Positions 52,502 to 61,538 of a stretch of 64,000 nucleotides of DNA are shown in pieces (position 1 is the first letter of the stretch; the number at the start of each line of letters is the position of its first letter). The position numbers and the translations under genes are program-made. Below the pieces are notes generated by a model, which ran no database searches, was not told the DNA's origin, and was given only the letters and a program-made list of their open reading frames with translations. Location: positions 1 to 64,000 of the forward strand of contig NZ_QRQC01000004.1 in the NCBI RefSeq assembly GCF_003475325.1, in the 5' to 3' direction. This DNA comes from Collinsella sp. AF33-16. Its GTDB lineage: Bacteria > Actinomycetota > Coriobacteriia > Coriobacteriales > Coriobacteriaceae.

Positions 52502-52620
52502 AAGTGAGTAGACTTTTTTGCAATAGCCAGGCACAGCCCGCATAGCGAAACATAAAACCGCAGGTAGAACCCTTGCGCAAAAGTCATGTGCTCGCAATAT
52601 CGCAAAAAGTCTACTCACTT
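52502..52620. repeat. ~120-nt hairpin repeat, copy 1
   Basis: It begins AAGTGAGTAGACTTTTTTGC (52502-52521) and ends with its near-complement GCAAAAAGTCTACTCACTT (52602-52620). Imperfect pairing continues inward (GTGCC.../GTGCT...), so most of the element can fold as one long hairpin. The apical part carries AAAACCGCAGGTAGA, shared with copies 2 and 3. It sits in the 309-bp gap between trmB and the DUF3516 helicase gene. No ORF is clearly tied to this copy. Confidence 0.9.
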
Positions 52621-52743
52621 GGCTAGCGACTACACTAAACGGCTGGGCAGAACGCCCATTTCCTGCATTTTCTTGCCTGCGAACGCATCGATGCGACGCT
52701 ACGCCATAATAGTTGGCGGACAATCGCGAGAGAAAGCAAACAC

Positions 52744-55425
52744 ATGGCACAGACCACGACAGATATCGCCGCCAGCACCGTCTCCGGTGCCGGAGCCGCC
52801 AGTTCATTCTCGGGCGGCACGGGAACCGAAGCCGAATTCGGCTCGCTCGGTGCGCTCTCCCCCACCTGGTGGGAGCCCGAGGACGGCAGCGAGCCCGAAC
52901 CGTGGCTCACGCCCGACCAGGCCTTCGAGCGCTTCTTTGAATGGACGAGCGACCGCGGCATTGAACTGTGGGACCACCAGGAAGAGGCCCTCATGGACCT
53001 GGCAGCCGGCGATCACGTCATTCTGGGCACGCCGACCGGATCGGGCAAATCGCTCGTCGCACTGGGCATGCTCTTTATGGGCATGGCGCAGGGCAAGCGC
53101 TGCTATTACACGGCCCCCATCAAGGCCTTGGTCAGCGAAAAGTTTTTCGACTTGGTGCAGGTGCTCGGCCGCGATAACGTCGGCATGATCACCGGCGACA
53201 CGCATATGAACACCAAGGCACCCGTCATCTGCTGCACGGCCGAGATTCTTGCCAACGACGCACTGCGCGAGGGCGAGGACGCCGATGTTGGCTGCGTCGC
53301 CATGGACGAGTTCCACTACTTTGCAGACCCCGACCGCGGCTGGGCCTGGCAGGTGCCGCTGCTCACTCTGCCCCATACGCAGTTTATGCTCATGAGCGCC
53401 ACGCTCGGCGATGTCACCGCCATCGCCGCCTCACTCGAGGAGCACACCGGCGCTGCCTGCGACCTGGTCGTCGACGCCCCGCGTCCTGTTCCGCTGAGTT
53501 ACGACTATGTGACGACCTCCCTCGAGGGCACGGTCGAGCTCGCCATGCGCCGCGACGAGGCCCCACTCTATATCGTGCACTTTAGCCAGGATGCCGCCCT
53601 TGCGACGGCACAGTCGCTCGCCAATTTTGGCATTGCCAACAAGGAGCAGCGCGAGGCCATCAAGGAGGCGGCCAAGGGCACGAGCTTCTCGACGGCCTTC
53701 GGCAAAATCCTCAAGCGCTTGCTCGGATGCGGCGTCGGCGTGCACCATGCTGGCATGTTGCCGCGCTACCGCCTGCTGGTCGAGCGCTTGGCGCAGCAGG
53801 GCCTGCTACCCGTCATCTGCGGCACCGATACGCTCGGCGTCGGTATCAACGTGCCCATCCACACCGTGGTGCTCACCGCGCTCACCAAGTTCGATGGCTA
53901 TAAGATGCGTCGTCTGCGCGCCCGCGAGTTCCATCAGATTGCCGGTCGTGCCGGCCGCTCGGGCTTCGATACCGAGGGCATGGTCATCGCTGAGGCACCC
54001 GAGCACGAGATCGAGAATGCCAAGCTTATGGCCAAGGCGGGCGACGACCCCAAAAAGCTCCGCAAGATTAAAAAGAAGAAGGCCCCCGAGGGCTTTGTCA
54101 CCTGGAACAAGCAGACGTTCGAGCGCCTGATCGAGACGCAGCCCGAGACACTCAAGCCGCGCCTGTGCATCACGCACTCCATGGTGATTAGCGTGGTCGA
54201 GCAGGGTGGCGACGCTCGCGCCCGCGTGCACGACCTCATAGAGACAAGCCTGCAAACGCCCGAGGAAAAGGCGAAGCTCGAGGTTCGTGCCGACGAGATC
54301 TTCGCCACGCTCATCGATTCCGGCGTCGTCGTGCGCACCGAGGTGCCGCCCGCACCCGACGCTCCGGCTGACGCCGCACCGGACATCGACTACGCACTGA
54401 CGGTCGACCTGCCCGAGGACTTTGCGCTCGACCAGCCGCTCTCGCCGTTTTTGCTTGCCGCGTTGGAGCTGCTCGATCCCGAGAGCGAGACCTATACCAT
54501 GGACCTGATCTCGATGGTCGAGGCAACGCTCGAGGATCCCAAGCAGGTGCTGCGCGCTCAGGAGCGCGCAGCGCGCGACCGCGCGATGGCCGAAATGAAG
54601 GCTGACGGCGTCGAATATGAGGAACGCCTGGAGCGCATCCAGGATGTCACCTACGAAAAACCGCTCGAGGACTTGCTCGACGCCGCCTTCGACAAGTACT
54701 GCCAGGAAGTGCCCTGGGCAAACGACTACCAGCTCTCTCCTAAAAGCGTCCTGCGCGATATGCTGGAAAGCGCGAGCGATTTTAAGGGTTACATTCAAAA
54801 GCTCGGCATCGCCCGCTCCGAGGGCATTTTGCTGCGTTACCTGGCAGAGGCCTACCGTTCGCTCGACCGCACCGTGCCCATCGAGAAGCGCGACGAGCGT
54901 CTGCGCGACATTATCTCGTGGCTCGGCTTTGTGGTGCGCTCGGTGGACTCGAGCCTGGTGGACGAGTGGGAGAACGCCGGCAACCCGGCAGCCCTCGATG
55001 CTGCGCCGCCGCAGGGCATCGACGAGGTCGTGGCGGACCGCCGCGGCTGCACGCTGTTGGTGCGCAACGCGCTCTTCCGCCGCGTGACCCTTGCCGCCCG
55101 CGAGCACGTTCGCGACCTGGGCGAGCTCGACGACGACTGGGGCATGAGCGAGATCCGCTGGCAAAAAGCACTCGACGCTTACCACGAGCAGCACGAGGAA
55201 ATCCTCACCGACGGAGATGCCCGCAGCGCCGCGATGTTTTCCATCGACGAGTCCGACGAGAAGACCGCGCACGTATGGCACGTGCACCAGATCTTTGCTG
55301 ACGAGGATGGCGACCACGATTTTGGCATCATGGGCGATGTCGATCTGGACGCCACGCAAGACGGCGGCGAGGTAATCTTCAAGAACTACCGTGTCGGCTT
55401 TATCGAGGACCTGCTCGAGGACTAG
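52744..55425 (+). CDS. DUF3516 domain Ski2-like DEAD/DEAH-box helicase
   Basis: An 893-residue superfamily 2 helicase of the actinobacterial DUF3516 type. It has Walker A LGTPTGSGKSLVAL (~96-104), DEFH box AMDEFHYFAD (~188), motif III LMSATLGDV, motif V GTDTLGVGINVP and motif VI QIAGRAGRSGFD (~398). The C-terminal ~450 residues are the DUF3516 region with acidic linkers. The Ski2/Mtr4-like core suggests RNA remodelling or decay, but no substrate is known. The first ~45 residues are low-complexity Ser/Gly/Ala/Thr. GCGAGAGAAAG precedes the ATG. It is monocistronic, with a bidirectional terminator. Confidence 0.92.
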   Translation: MAQTTTDIAASTVSGAGAASSFSGGTGTEAEFGSLGALSPTWWEPEDGSEPEPWLTPDQAFERFFEWTSDRGIELWDHQEEALMDLAAGDHVILGTPTGSGKSLVALGMLFMGMAQGKRCYYTAPIKALVSEKFFDLVQVLGRDNVGMITGDTHMNTKAPVICCTAEILANDALREGEDADVGCVAMDEFHYFADPDRGWAWQVPLLTLPHTQFMLMSATLGDVTAIAASLEEHTGAACDLVVDAPRPVPLSYDYVTTSLEGTVELAMRRDEAPLYIVHFSQDAALATAQSLANFGIANKEQREAIKEAAKGTSFSTAFGKILKRLLGCGVGVHHAGMLPRYRLLVERLAQQGLLPVICGTDTLGVGINVPIHTVVLTALTKFDGYKMRRLRAREFHQIAGRAGRSGFDTEGMVIAEAPEHEIENAKLMAKAGDDPKKLRKIKKKKAPEGFVTWNKQTFERLIETQPETLKPRLCITHSMVISVVEQGGDARARVHDLIETSLQTPEEKAKLEVRADEIFATLIDSGVVVRTEVPPAPDAPADAAPDIDYALTVDLPEDFALDQPLSPFLLAALELLDPESETYTMDLISMVEATLEDPKQVLRAQERAARDRAMAEMKADGVEYEERLERIQDVTYEKPLEDLLDAAFDKYCQEVPWANDYQLSPKSVLRDMLESASDFKGYIQKLGIARSEGILLRYLAEAYRSLDRTVPIEKRDERLRDIISWLGFVVRSVDSSLVDEWENAGNPAALDAAPPQGIDEVVADRRGCTLLVRNALFRRVTLAAREHVRDLGELDDDWGMSEIRWQKALDAYHEQHEEILTDGDARSAAMFSIDESDEKTAHVWHVHQIFADEDGDHDFGIMGDVDLDATQDGGEVIFKNYRVGFIEDLLED

Positions 55426-55446
55426 CCGGGCGCAATGGGACGAAAC

Positions 55447-55488
55447 AAAGCGGGGCCGCTGGCAACATCGCCAGCGGCCCCGCTTTTT
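55447..55488. terminator. Bidirectional terminator between the DUF3516 helicase and DUF2130 genes
   Basis: AAGCGGGGCCGCTGGC (from 55448) and GCCAGCGGCCCCGCTT (from 55470) form a ~16-bp stem with a 6-nt loop. TTTTT follows on plus and AAA/ACAAA precedes, giving T-rich sequence on minus. It serves both convergent genes. Confidence 0.9.
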
Positions 55489-55505
55489 GCGCGATACGCT
55501 ATCCC

Positions 55506-57263
55506 CTACTCGGCATCCTCGACCTCATACGAATCCGCCTCGGCTGGCTCATCGTTTGTCTCTGCCGCAGCCCCGCGTGCCTCGTCAAACGCTGCTTTCA
55601 TGGTCTTGTTGCCCCACGTGAGCTTGCGAATGGTAAGATCGTCGGCTTTCTTGTTGGCAAGGCGCAGATTGTTCTCGGAGGACAGCAACGCCTCCTTGGT
55701 TTTCTGCAGATGGCTAATCGTCTTGTCGATCTCATCGATTGCCGTTTGGAACTTGCGGCTCGCGATCTCGTAGTTGCGGCCGAAATCGTTCTTGAACTTC
55801 TCCATCTTGGCTTCGAAGTTCGTGACATCGATATTCTGCTGCTTGTACTCCGCCAGCTCCTGCTTATAGCGAAGCGAACCCATGGCGGCATTGCGCAGCA
55901 GCGTAATGATGGGAATGAAGAACTGCGGGCGAATCACATACATCTTCTCGTAGCGATAGCTCACGTCCACGATTCCCGCGTTATAGAGCTCGCTCTCGGG
56001 CTCGAGCAGCGTGCAGAGCACCGCGTACTCACAGCTTTTCTGGCGACGATCGTGATCGAGTTTCTTAAAGAAGTCCTCGTTTTTATGCTTGGTCGCGGTC
56101 TCGTCATTCTCGTTTTTCATCTCGAACATAATTGAGATGACCTCGTTGCCGCTCGCGTCGCACTCGCGGAAGATAAAGTCGCCCTTGGTGCCCTCGGACG
56201 CATCGTTATCTTTCTCGAAGTACGCATTGGGAAACGCCGTCATGCGCAGACGGTTGAACTCGGTCTCGCAGTGCTGCTCGAGCGACTCGCCCACCATCTT
56301 GGTGGACAGGCGAACCTTCATATCCTTAAGGCGCTCGATCTCTTCATCCTTGTAGCGAATCAGATCATCGCTCGCACGTTTGGCCTGCGCAAGCTCGAGC
56401 TCGTGTGCCGCCTTGGCCTGTTCCTCGCGCGAATCGCGCACTGCCAGCTCGCTCGTCAGTTTGGCACGCGCCTCATCACGCTCACGCTCCGCCGCGGCGA
56501 CCGCCTCAGACAGGCTCATTTTTGCCATCAGCTCCTGCTCGCGCAGCTTCGCACGCAGACCCTCGGCCTCCTGCTCAGACTGAGCCCTTGCGGCGGAAAA
56601 CTTCTCTTGCACCTTCGCGCGATAGTCAGTAAGCGCGCGCTCGGCCTCGCTGCGAGCGGCATCGAGCTCACGCTGCGACTCTGCCGCGGCAGCGGCAAGC
56701 GCCATCTCCTGGGCCTTGTCCGCCGCGGCGAGCCTGGCCTGCAGCTCGGCAATCTGAGCGTCGCGCGCGGACAGGTCGTTTTGAGCAGCATTGCGTGCCG
56801 CCGCCTCGGCAAGCCTGGCTTCATCATCTTTGCGCTCCAACTGCGCACGTAAATTGTCGATCTCGCGCTGAAGCTCGGCATTCTCCTTTTGAGCATCGGA
56901 ACGGGCCTCAACCGCCGCGCGCTGACTTGCACTCTCGCGCTCTGCGGCAGCGCCTTCGAGCTTGGCGCGCAGCTCGGCAAGCTCAGCGTCGCGCTTGGCA
57001 ACCTCTTGCGCCAGCTGCTGAGCTGCAGCATTCTTCTGCTCGACAAGCTGAGCGTCGCGCTGAGACTCTGCCTTTTGCAAAGCAGCCGTCGAGCGCGAGC
57101 GCTCAAGCTCCAGTGCCTGCTCGCCCTCGCGCTGGACCGCCTTCACGCGCTCATCCAGGTCGCGCGAGAACTCGGCATCGCGCACCTGCTTGACGATATC
57201 CGCATAACCGGACGCATCGACCTTAAAAACTTCGCCGCAATGCGGGCACTTGATCTCGTTCAT
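55506..57263 (-). CDS. DUF2130 protein: zinc ribbon, coiled coil, nuclease-like domain
   Basis: A 585-residue protein. The N-terminal zinc-ribbon half [12 protein letters not shown] is followed by a ~280-residue Ala/Glu/Arg coiled coil with SMC-like composition (~25-310). The DUF2130 domain (~315-520) contains a possible PD-(D/E)xK core: [11 protein letters not shown], then [12 protein letters not shown] (E-x-K). The C-terminal tail is acidic. DUF2130 is often grouped with restriction-endonuclease-like folds, but the function is unproven. A phage- or DNA-related role is a guess. It ends at a shared terminator; upstream neighbours on the same strand are a phosphoesterase, a small charged protein and HIRAN. 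Confidence 0.88.
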   Translation of the reverse strand: MNEIKCPHCGEVFKVDASGYADIVKQVRDAEFSRDLDERVKAVQREGEQALELERSRSTAALQKAESQRDAQLVEQKNAAAQQLAQEVAKRDAELAELRAKLEGAAAERESASQRAAVEARSDAQKENAELQREIDNLRAQLERKDDEARLAEAAARNAAQNDLSARDAQIAELQARLAAADKAQEMALAAAAAESQRELDAARSEAERALTDYRAKVQEKFSAARAQSEQEAEGLRAKLREQELMAKMSLSEAVAAAERERDEARAKLTSELAVRDSREEQAKAAHELELAQAKRASDDLIRYKDEEIERLKDMKVRLSTKMVGESLEQHCETEFNRLRMTAFPNAYFEKDNDASEGTKGDFIFRECDASGNEVISIMFEMKNENDETATKHKNEDFFKKLDHDRRQKSCEYAVLCTLLEPESELYNAGIVDVSYRYEKMYVIRPQFFIPIITLLRNAAMGSLRYKQELAEYKQQNIDVTNFEAKMEKFKNDFGRNYEIASRKFQTAIDEIDKTISHLQKTKEALLSSENNLRLANKKADDLTIRKLTWGNKTMKAAFDEARGAAAETNDEPAEADSYEVEDAE

Positions 57264-57358
57264 GGCAGCTCCTCGATGGACGCAAATTTCAACCGCCTAC
57301 ACTCTACCGCGCCGCACGGACAAAAAAGACGCCGCCGCCATAATGGCAACGGCGCCAG

Positions 57359-57395
57359 AACCACCACAAAGGGGACAGGCACCTTTGTGGTGGTT
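57359..57395. repeat. Palindrome with GGGGACAGG core
   Basis: AACCACCACAAAGG (57359-57372) and its exact complement CCTTTGTGGTGGTT (57382-57395) flank GGACAGGCA. It sits 18 nt past the metallophosphoesterase stop on the minus strand and may act as a transcript-end structure. It has the same central motif as the 43.24 kb palindrome, with unrelated arms. Confidence 0.85.
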
Positions 57396-57413
57396 TGTGC
57401 GGTGGTTCGAGAA

Positions 57414-57959
57414 TTACAGTCCAAAAAAACCGAGAATCTGGTCACGGCTTACGGGCTTGTAATCGTTGGCGTCGAGGCCGACATCGTAACGAAAGATGGG
57501 GCGCTCGCGGTCGCGATTGCGCGCGTTGGTGCGGTCTCCTCTGCTGTGGATATGCCCGTGCAGCATGATGGCGCCGCGCGCCTTGCCATTCCAACTGAGC
57601 ATGGGGTAATGGCTCATCACCAGGCGATGACCCTTGGCATAGCCGGGAGCAATCTCCAGGTAATCGCGCACGTCTTCCCAAATCTGCGGTGCGTCGGGAT
57701 CTTCCCAGTCGCCGTCATGGTTGCCACGGATAAGCGTCACATTCTTGCATTCGATACGCTCGCGCAGGCGCACAGCATCCGCCAGGGGCAAACGATAGGT
57801 AAAGTCACCCAGAATATGGAGGCGATCATCCGCAGCCACGCACTCATTGATGGCATCGATGACCTTGCGATTCATCTCCTCGACCGAGCCAAACGGCCGG
57901 TCCATGTCGTGCAAGATATTCGTATCGCCCAAGTGCAGGTCGGCGGTAAACCACATCAT
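57414..57959 (-). CDS. Calcineurin-like metallophosphoesterase
   Basis: A 181-residue YfcE/MJ0936-like phosphoesterase with all five metal motifs: TADLHLGD (DxH), LGDFTYR (GD), RGNHDGDW (GNHD), MSHYP (H) and LHGHIHS (GHxH). It would hydrolyse phosphomono- or diesters with two metal ions; the substrate is unknown. ATG 57959 is chosen because GAGGACAGAG precedes it; upstream in-frame ATGs have none. It is followed by the 57.36 kb palindrome. Confidence 0.9.
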   Translation of the reverse strand: MMWFTADLHLGDTNILHDMDRPFGSVEEMNRKVIDAINECVAADDRLHILGDFTYRLPLADAVRLRERIECKNVTLIRGNHDGDWEDPDAPQIWEDVRDYLEIAPGYAKGHRLVMSHYPMLSWNGKARGAIMLHGHIHSRGDRTNARNRDRERPIFRYDVGLDANDYKPVSRDQILGFFGL

Positions 57960-58025
57960 CGTCTCTGTCCTCATTTCGCAACGCATCAAACTCGTGCTAA
58001 GTATACAGACACAGCGATGCGGCGG

Positions 58026-58205
58026 TTAGCCAAAGAGCCCGCCGAACAGACCGCGTCGGCGCTTGTCTTGCTTTTTCGAAGCGTCGCCCTGAGTTTTCTT
58101 ACCCTGCCGTTTCTTGCGGTCCTGCTCCAACTCATCGTCATCGAGCAGCATATCCCACTCAAACGGATCATCTGTCAGATCTAACAGGTCATCGTCATCA
58201 AACAT
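58026..58205 (-). CDS. Small charged protein, unknown function
   Basis: A 59-residue protein with an acidic N-terminal half (MFDDDDLLDLTDDPFEW...) and a strongly basic Lys/Arg C-terminal half ending RRRGLFGGLFG. GGAGGCG sits 7 nt before the ATG, supporting translation. It lies 18 nt after the HIRAN gene on the same strand. The polar charge split and hydrophobic end suggest a nucleic-acid or membrane contact, but no family is recognised. Confidence 0.65.
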   Translation of the reverse strand: MFDDDDLLDLTDDPFEWDMLLDDDELEQDRKKRQGKKTQGDASKKQDKRRRGLFGGLFG

Positions 58206-58223
58206 GACCGCCTCCATCGCCGA

Positions 58224-58550
58224 CTAGCGAGCATCCACCACATAGAGCCCAACGCGCAGCTGATGCCACGGGCTGCGCTCGGGGGCAACCTGTTGCACGA
58301 GGGCCTCAAATACGTCTTCGTGGCCGTAATACATCATCAAGGACAGCGGGCCGACCTCGTTTCCCGGAACATAGCCAAGCTTGGTGTTGCCGTAATAGAT
58401 CGCAACCGCCTCGGGGTCATGGGGATTATCGCGCTCGGCACACAGCGTCAGTTTATCGCCCGCTTTAAGATCGCCTAGGACCAAAGCGCCGTCGGCATAT
58501 TGAAATCCTGCGATGTGAAACGACAGAAGAACACGTGAAGGCTCGTACAT
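58224..58550 (-). CDS. Stand-alone HIRAN domain protein
   Basis: A 108-residue protein that is essentially one HIRAN domain: LLSFHIAGFQYADGALVLGDL, then LKAGDKLTLCAERDNPHDPEAV and LGYVPGNEV. HIRAN domains bind 3' ends of single-stranded DNA in HLTF/Rad5-type helicases. Stand-alone bacterial versions are thought to recognise damaged or stalled DNA. GGGGAG precedes the ATG. It is the first gene of a leftward group with the small charged protein, phosphoesterase and DUF2130 protein. Confidence 0.85.
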   Translation of the reverse strand: MYEPSRVLLSFHIAGFQYADGALVLGDLKAGDKLTLCAERDNPHDPEAVAIYYGNTKLGYVPGNEVGPLSLMMYYGHEDVFEALVQQVAPERSPWHQLRVGLYVVDAR

Positions 58551-58673
58551 AGCAACTCCCCTAACGGCCGGATAAACCGGCGTTTAACCTTATTGAGAAG
58601 TCTACGGGTCCGTGCGGACACAAATTCGCCCCACCCGCGCCTTTTCGACCGTTTGTCGCTACACCATCTGATT

Positions 58674-60053
58674 TTAATGCACAAACATGCGCACGAACTT
58701 GTGCCTCCAGCTTTCATACGGAGCATAGCGGAATGGCACGTCCAGCCACGTTGCCTTGTTCACGATGCTCTTCTTGTGGCTAAACGTATCGAAGCTCTCG
58801 CGTCCATGGTATTGCCCCATACCGCTCGCGCCCATGCCACCAAAGCCCATATGGCTCGTAGCCAAGTGCATAATCGTGTCGTTGACGCAGCCGCCGCCAA
58901 AGGGCACATAACGCACAAAGCGCTGCTGAACCGCGCGGTCCTGGCTAAAGATATACAGGGCCAGCGGCGTCGGGCGATCGGTAATAAACGTCTCGACCCT
59001 GTCTAAGCTCTCATACGTCAGCACCGGCAGGATGGGGCCGAAAATCTCCTCCTGCATCACGGCATCATCGGGCGCCACGCCGTCCAAAATCGTCGGCTCA
59101 ATCTTGAGAGAAGCCTCGCGCGCGGCGCCTCCAAGCACGACCTTACCGGGATCGATCAGTCCGCGCACGCGCGCAAAATGCTTGGCGTTGACGATATGAC
59201 CGTAATCCTCGTTGTCGAGCGGATGCTCGCCAAACATGCGACGGGTCTCCTCCCTGATGAGGCCCAACAGCTCATCGTGTACGCGCGTATCGACCAGCAG
59301 GTAGTCGGGCGCCACGCAGGTCTGCCCCACGTTGAGCCATTTACCAAAGGCGATGCGCCGTGCCGCGACTTTTAAGTTTGCCGTGGCATCCACAATGCAG
59401 GGGCTCTTTCCGCCCAGCTCAAGCGTCACGGGCGTCAGGTTTTTACTTGCGCGCTCCATGACGAGCTTGCCGACCGGAACGCTACCGGTAAAGAAAATCT
59501 TGTCCCAGCTCTCGTCGAGCAGCGCCTCATTCTCGGCACGCCCGCCTTCGACGACCGTCACCAGGCGCGGATCAAATGCTTCCTCGCAAATCTGCCTGAG
59601 CACCGCGCTCGATGCCGGAGCATAGGCACTCGGCTTGATGACCACGGTATTGCCCGCGGCAAGGGCGCCGGCAAGCGGCTCGAGCGTTAGCAAAAACGGG
59701 TAGTTCCAGGGCGCCATAATGAGCGTGACGCCATAGGGCACGGCTTGCGTTTTGCACACACTCACGGCGTTGGCGAGGTCACACGGACGCAGGCGCGGAC
59801 GGCTCCATCGAGCCACACGCGCAATCTGATGACGAATCTCGGAAAGCGAGGTGCCGATCTCACACATATAGGCCTCGTCATGCGACTTTCCCAAATCGGT
59901 CTTGAGCGCATGGGCAATATCGGTCTCGTGTGCCCGCACCGCCTCGCGCAGGCGCACGAGGGCGCGACGTCGAGCATCGACATCAAACGTGGCGCGCGTC
60001 TTAAAGTAGGCGCGCTGTTCGCCGACAATGCGCGCGATTTCCCCGGTGTTCAT
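58674..60053 (-). CDS. Class 3-type aldehyde dehydrogenase
   Basis: A 459-residue NAD(P)-dependent aldehyde dehydrogenase. It has APWNYPFLLTLEPL (oxyanion Asn), VIKPSAYAP, FFTGSVPVGK (cofactor turn), catalytic Glu in LELGGKSP and catalytic Cys in VGQTCVAPDY, then EEIFGPILPV. The short length and MGFGGMGASGMGQYHG C terminus fit the class 3 (ALDH3-like) group acting on fatty or aromatic aldehydes. TAGGAGGG precedes the ATG, 8 nt after the ADH stop; the two form an operon for alcohol/aldehyde interconversion. Confidence 0.93.
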   Translation of the reverse strand: MNTGEIARIVGEQRAYFKTRATFDVDARRRALVRLREAVRAHETDIAHALKTDLGKSHDEAYMCEIGTSLSEIRHQIARVARWSRPRLRPCDLANAVSVCKTQAVPYGVTLIMAPWNYPFLLTLEPLAGALAAGNTVVIKPSAYAPASSAVLRQICEEAFDPRLVTVVEGGRAENEALLDESWDKIFFTGSVPVGKLVMERASKNLTPVTLELGGKSPCIVDATANLKVAARRIAFGKWLNVGQTCVAPDYLLVDTRVHDELLGLIREETRRMFGEHPLDNEDYGHIVNAKHFARVRGLIDPGKVVLGGAAREASLKIEPTILDGVAPDDAVMQEEIFGPILPVLTYESLDRVETFITDRPTPLALYIFSQDRAVQQRFVRYVPFGGGCVNDTIMHLATSHMGFGGMGASGMGQYHGRESFDTFSHKKSIVNKATWLDVPFRYAPYESWRHKFVRMFVH

Positions 60054-60061
60054 GGGCCCTC

Positions 60062-61282
60062 CTAGTTCTCATCCTCAAACATACCACCCGCGACGACCTC
60101 GTACATACGCTCGAGCTCCAAACGGTCCATCAAAAGTGGAACGGGGTATAGCGGATTGGCCTCGGCATCGGCATGGGCCGCCATTTGCGGAATATCGGAG
60201 CGGCGAATGCCCGTCACATATTTGGGAATGCCCAAGGCGGCATTCATGCGGTCGACCCAATCGATAAAGGCCTCAGCAGCCACGTTGTCCAGCGCATTAG
60301 CCGGCGCAATGCCGGCCATGCGGGCGAGATCGGCGAGCTTGGGAGCAGCAGCTTCGCCATAGGCGCGAAGCATGTGCGGCAGGATGATGGCGTTGGCCAA
60401 GCCGTGGGGAATCCCGTAACGCCCGCCCAGGCTGTGCGCGATGGCATGGACGTATCCAACATAAGAGCGCGTAAAGGCAACGCCCGCTTTATACGCCGCC
60501 GAAAGCATATTGCGGCGCGCACACATGTTGCCACCGCACTCATAGGCCTCGAGCAAATTGTCGTGGATGAGCTGCACCGCCTGGCGCGCCATCTTGCGCG
60601 TATAGGGCGTGGTGCTGCGCCCGATAAAGGCCTCGACGGCATGCGTCAGGGCGTCCATGCCCGTTTGCCCCGTAATGGAGGCGGGCAGGCCGCGCGTAAA
60701 CTCGGGGTCGTGCACCGCAAAGCGCGGGATCAGCACAAAGTCGTTAATGGGGTACTTGTAGTGCGTCTCGTCATCGGTGATAACCGCCGCGAGTGTGACT
60801 TCGCTTCCCGTACCGGCGGTAGTGGGAACCGCAATAAGCAGCGGCAGGAGACGGTGGACGCGCAACAGGCCACGCATCTTGTTGATGGGCTTATTTGGCT
60901 GTGCGATGCGTGCGCCCACACCCTTGGCGCAGTCCATGGCCGAACCGCCACCAAAGCCGATAATGGCCTGGCAGGCGCTCTCGCGATACAGGGACGCCGC
61001 TTCCTCCACGTTTGAGACCGTGGGATTCGCACGCGTTTCGGCATAGACCGTAACGCCAATCCCCTGAGCCGTAAGCGCACGCTCGAGTGATGCCGTGAGT
61101 CCCAAACGAGCAATACCAGGGTCTGTCACGATAAGGACCTTCTGGATCGAGCGCTTTTGAAGCACTGCGGGCACATCCTCGGCATGCTCCAAAATGCGCG
61201 GCTCGGTATAGGGCAGGATCGGCAATGCGATGCGAAAAACCGTCTGATATGTTCGGCACCAGGCGCGGCGGGCTAGATGCAT
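60062..61282 (-). CDS. Iron-containing alcohol dehydrogenase
   Basis: A 406-residue group III alcohol dehydrogenase. It has the NAD(P)-binding GFGGGSAMDCAKGVGA, TTAGTGSE (VPTTAGTGSEVT), and metal ligands in DALTHAVEAFIG and YVHAIAHSLGGRYGIPHG. It oxidises or reduces primary alcohols/aldehydes; with the downstream aldehyde dehydrogenase it could ferment or detoxify aldehydes. ATG 61282 has AAGGAG upstream. A palindromic operator candidate lies between its -10 box and start codon, suggesting repressor control. Confidence 0.93.
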   Translation of the reverse strand: MHLARRAWCRTYQTVFRIALPILPYTEPRILEHAEDVPAVLQKRSIQKVLIVTDPGIARLGLTASLERALTAQGIGVTVYAETRANPTVSNVEEAASLYRESACQAIIGFGGGSAMDCAKGVGARIAQPNKPINKMRGLLRVHRLLPLLIAVPTTAGTGSEVTLAAVITDDETHYKYPINDFVLIPRFAVHDPEFTRGLPASITGQTGMDALTHAVEAFIGRSTTPYTRKMARQAVQLIHDNLLEAYECGGNMCARRNMLSAAYKAGVAFTRSYVGYVHAIAHSLGGRYGIPHGLANAIILPHMLRAYGEAAAPKLADLARMAGIAPANALDNVAAEAFIDWVDRMNAALGIPKYVTGIRRSDIPQMAAHADAEANPLYPVPLLMDRLELERMYEVVAGGMFEDEN

Positions 61283-61300
61283 AAAGGAAACTCCTTCATT

Positions 61301-61316
61301 TGTTGATAGGTCAACA
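61301..61316. promoter_or_regulatory. Operator-like palindrome in the ADH leader
   Basis: TGTTGA-TAGG-TCAACA is a perfect 6+6 palindrome starting 19 nt upstream of the ADH ATG and 13-28 nt downstream of its -10 box. A bound dimeric repressor would block early transcription of the ADH-ALDH operon. The regulator gene is not visible in the window. Confidence 0.6.
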
Positions 61317-61328
61317 TTTGTTCGACCG

Positions 61329-61334
61329 ATTGTA
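61329..61334 (-). promoter_or_regulatory. -10 box of the ADH-ALDH operon
   Basis: The minus strand carries TACAAT 46 nt upstream of the ADH start. A TTGCAA lies further upstream but at 22-nt spacing, longer than usual. The rest of the divergent gap to the rubrerythrin gene (61335-61538) is AT-rich around 61390-61430, probably the rubrerythrin promoter. Confidence 0.45.
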
Positions 61335-61538
61335 CTCATCGGCGTCCGCATATGGCTTGCAAATCGTTAATCAATCAACATCTTCACATGCCTAAAATTT
61401 TTTATTAAAAATCATTCCTAATAGGCTTCACATTCGGTTGCATTTATGGATAATAGAACTCGTCAAGACGCACGTCCGGAGAGGGCCCTTACGGGACCGG
61501 ACGAGCGCGCCATCGCCATCGATCGAAAGGATCGAATT

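Noticed and set aside
52435..52512. A short ORF ending NLSE-stop at the left end of hairpin copy 1, parallel to the two ORFs at 62-64 kb.
   Set aside because: The frame does end in N-L-S-E-stop, but the upstream frame overlaps trmB in another phase and shows no start signal or coding character; probably coincidence of the repeat's sequence.
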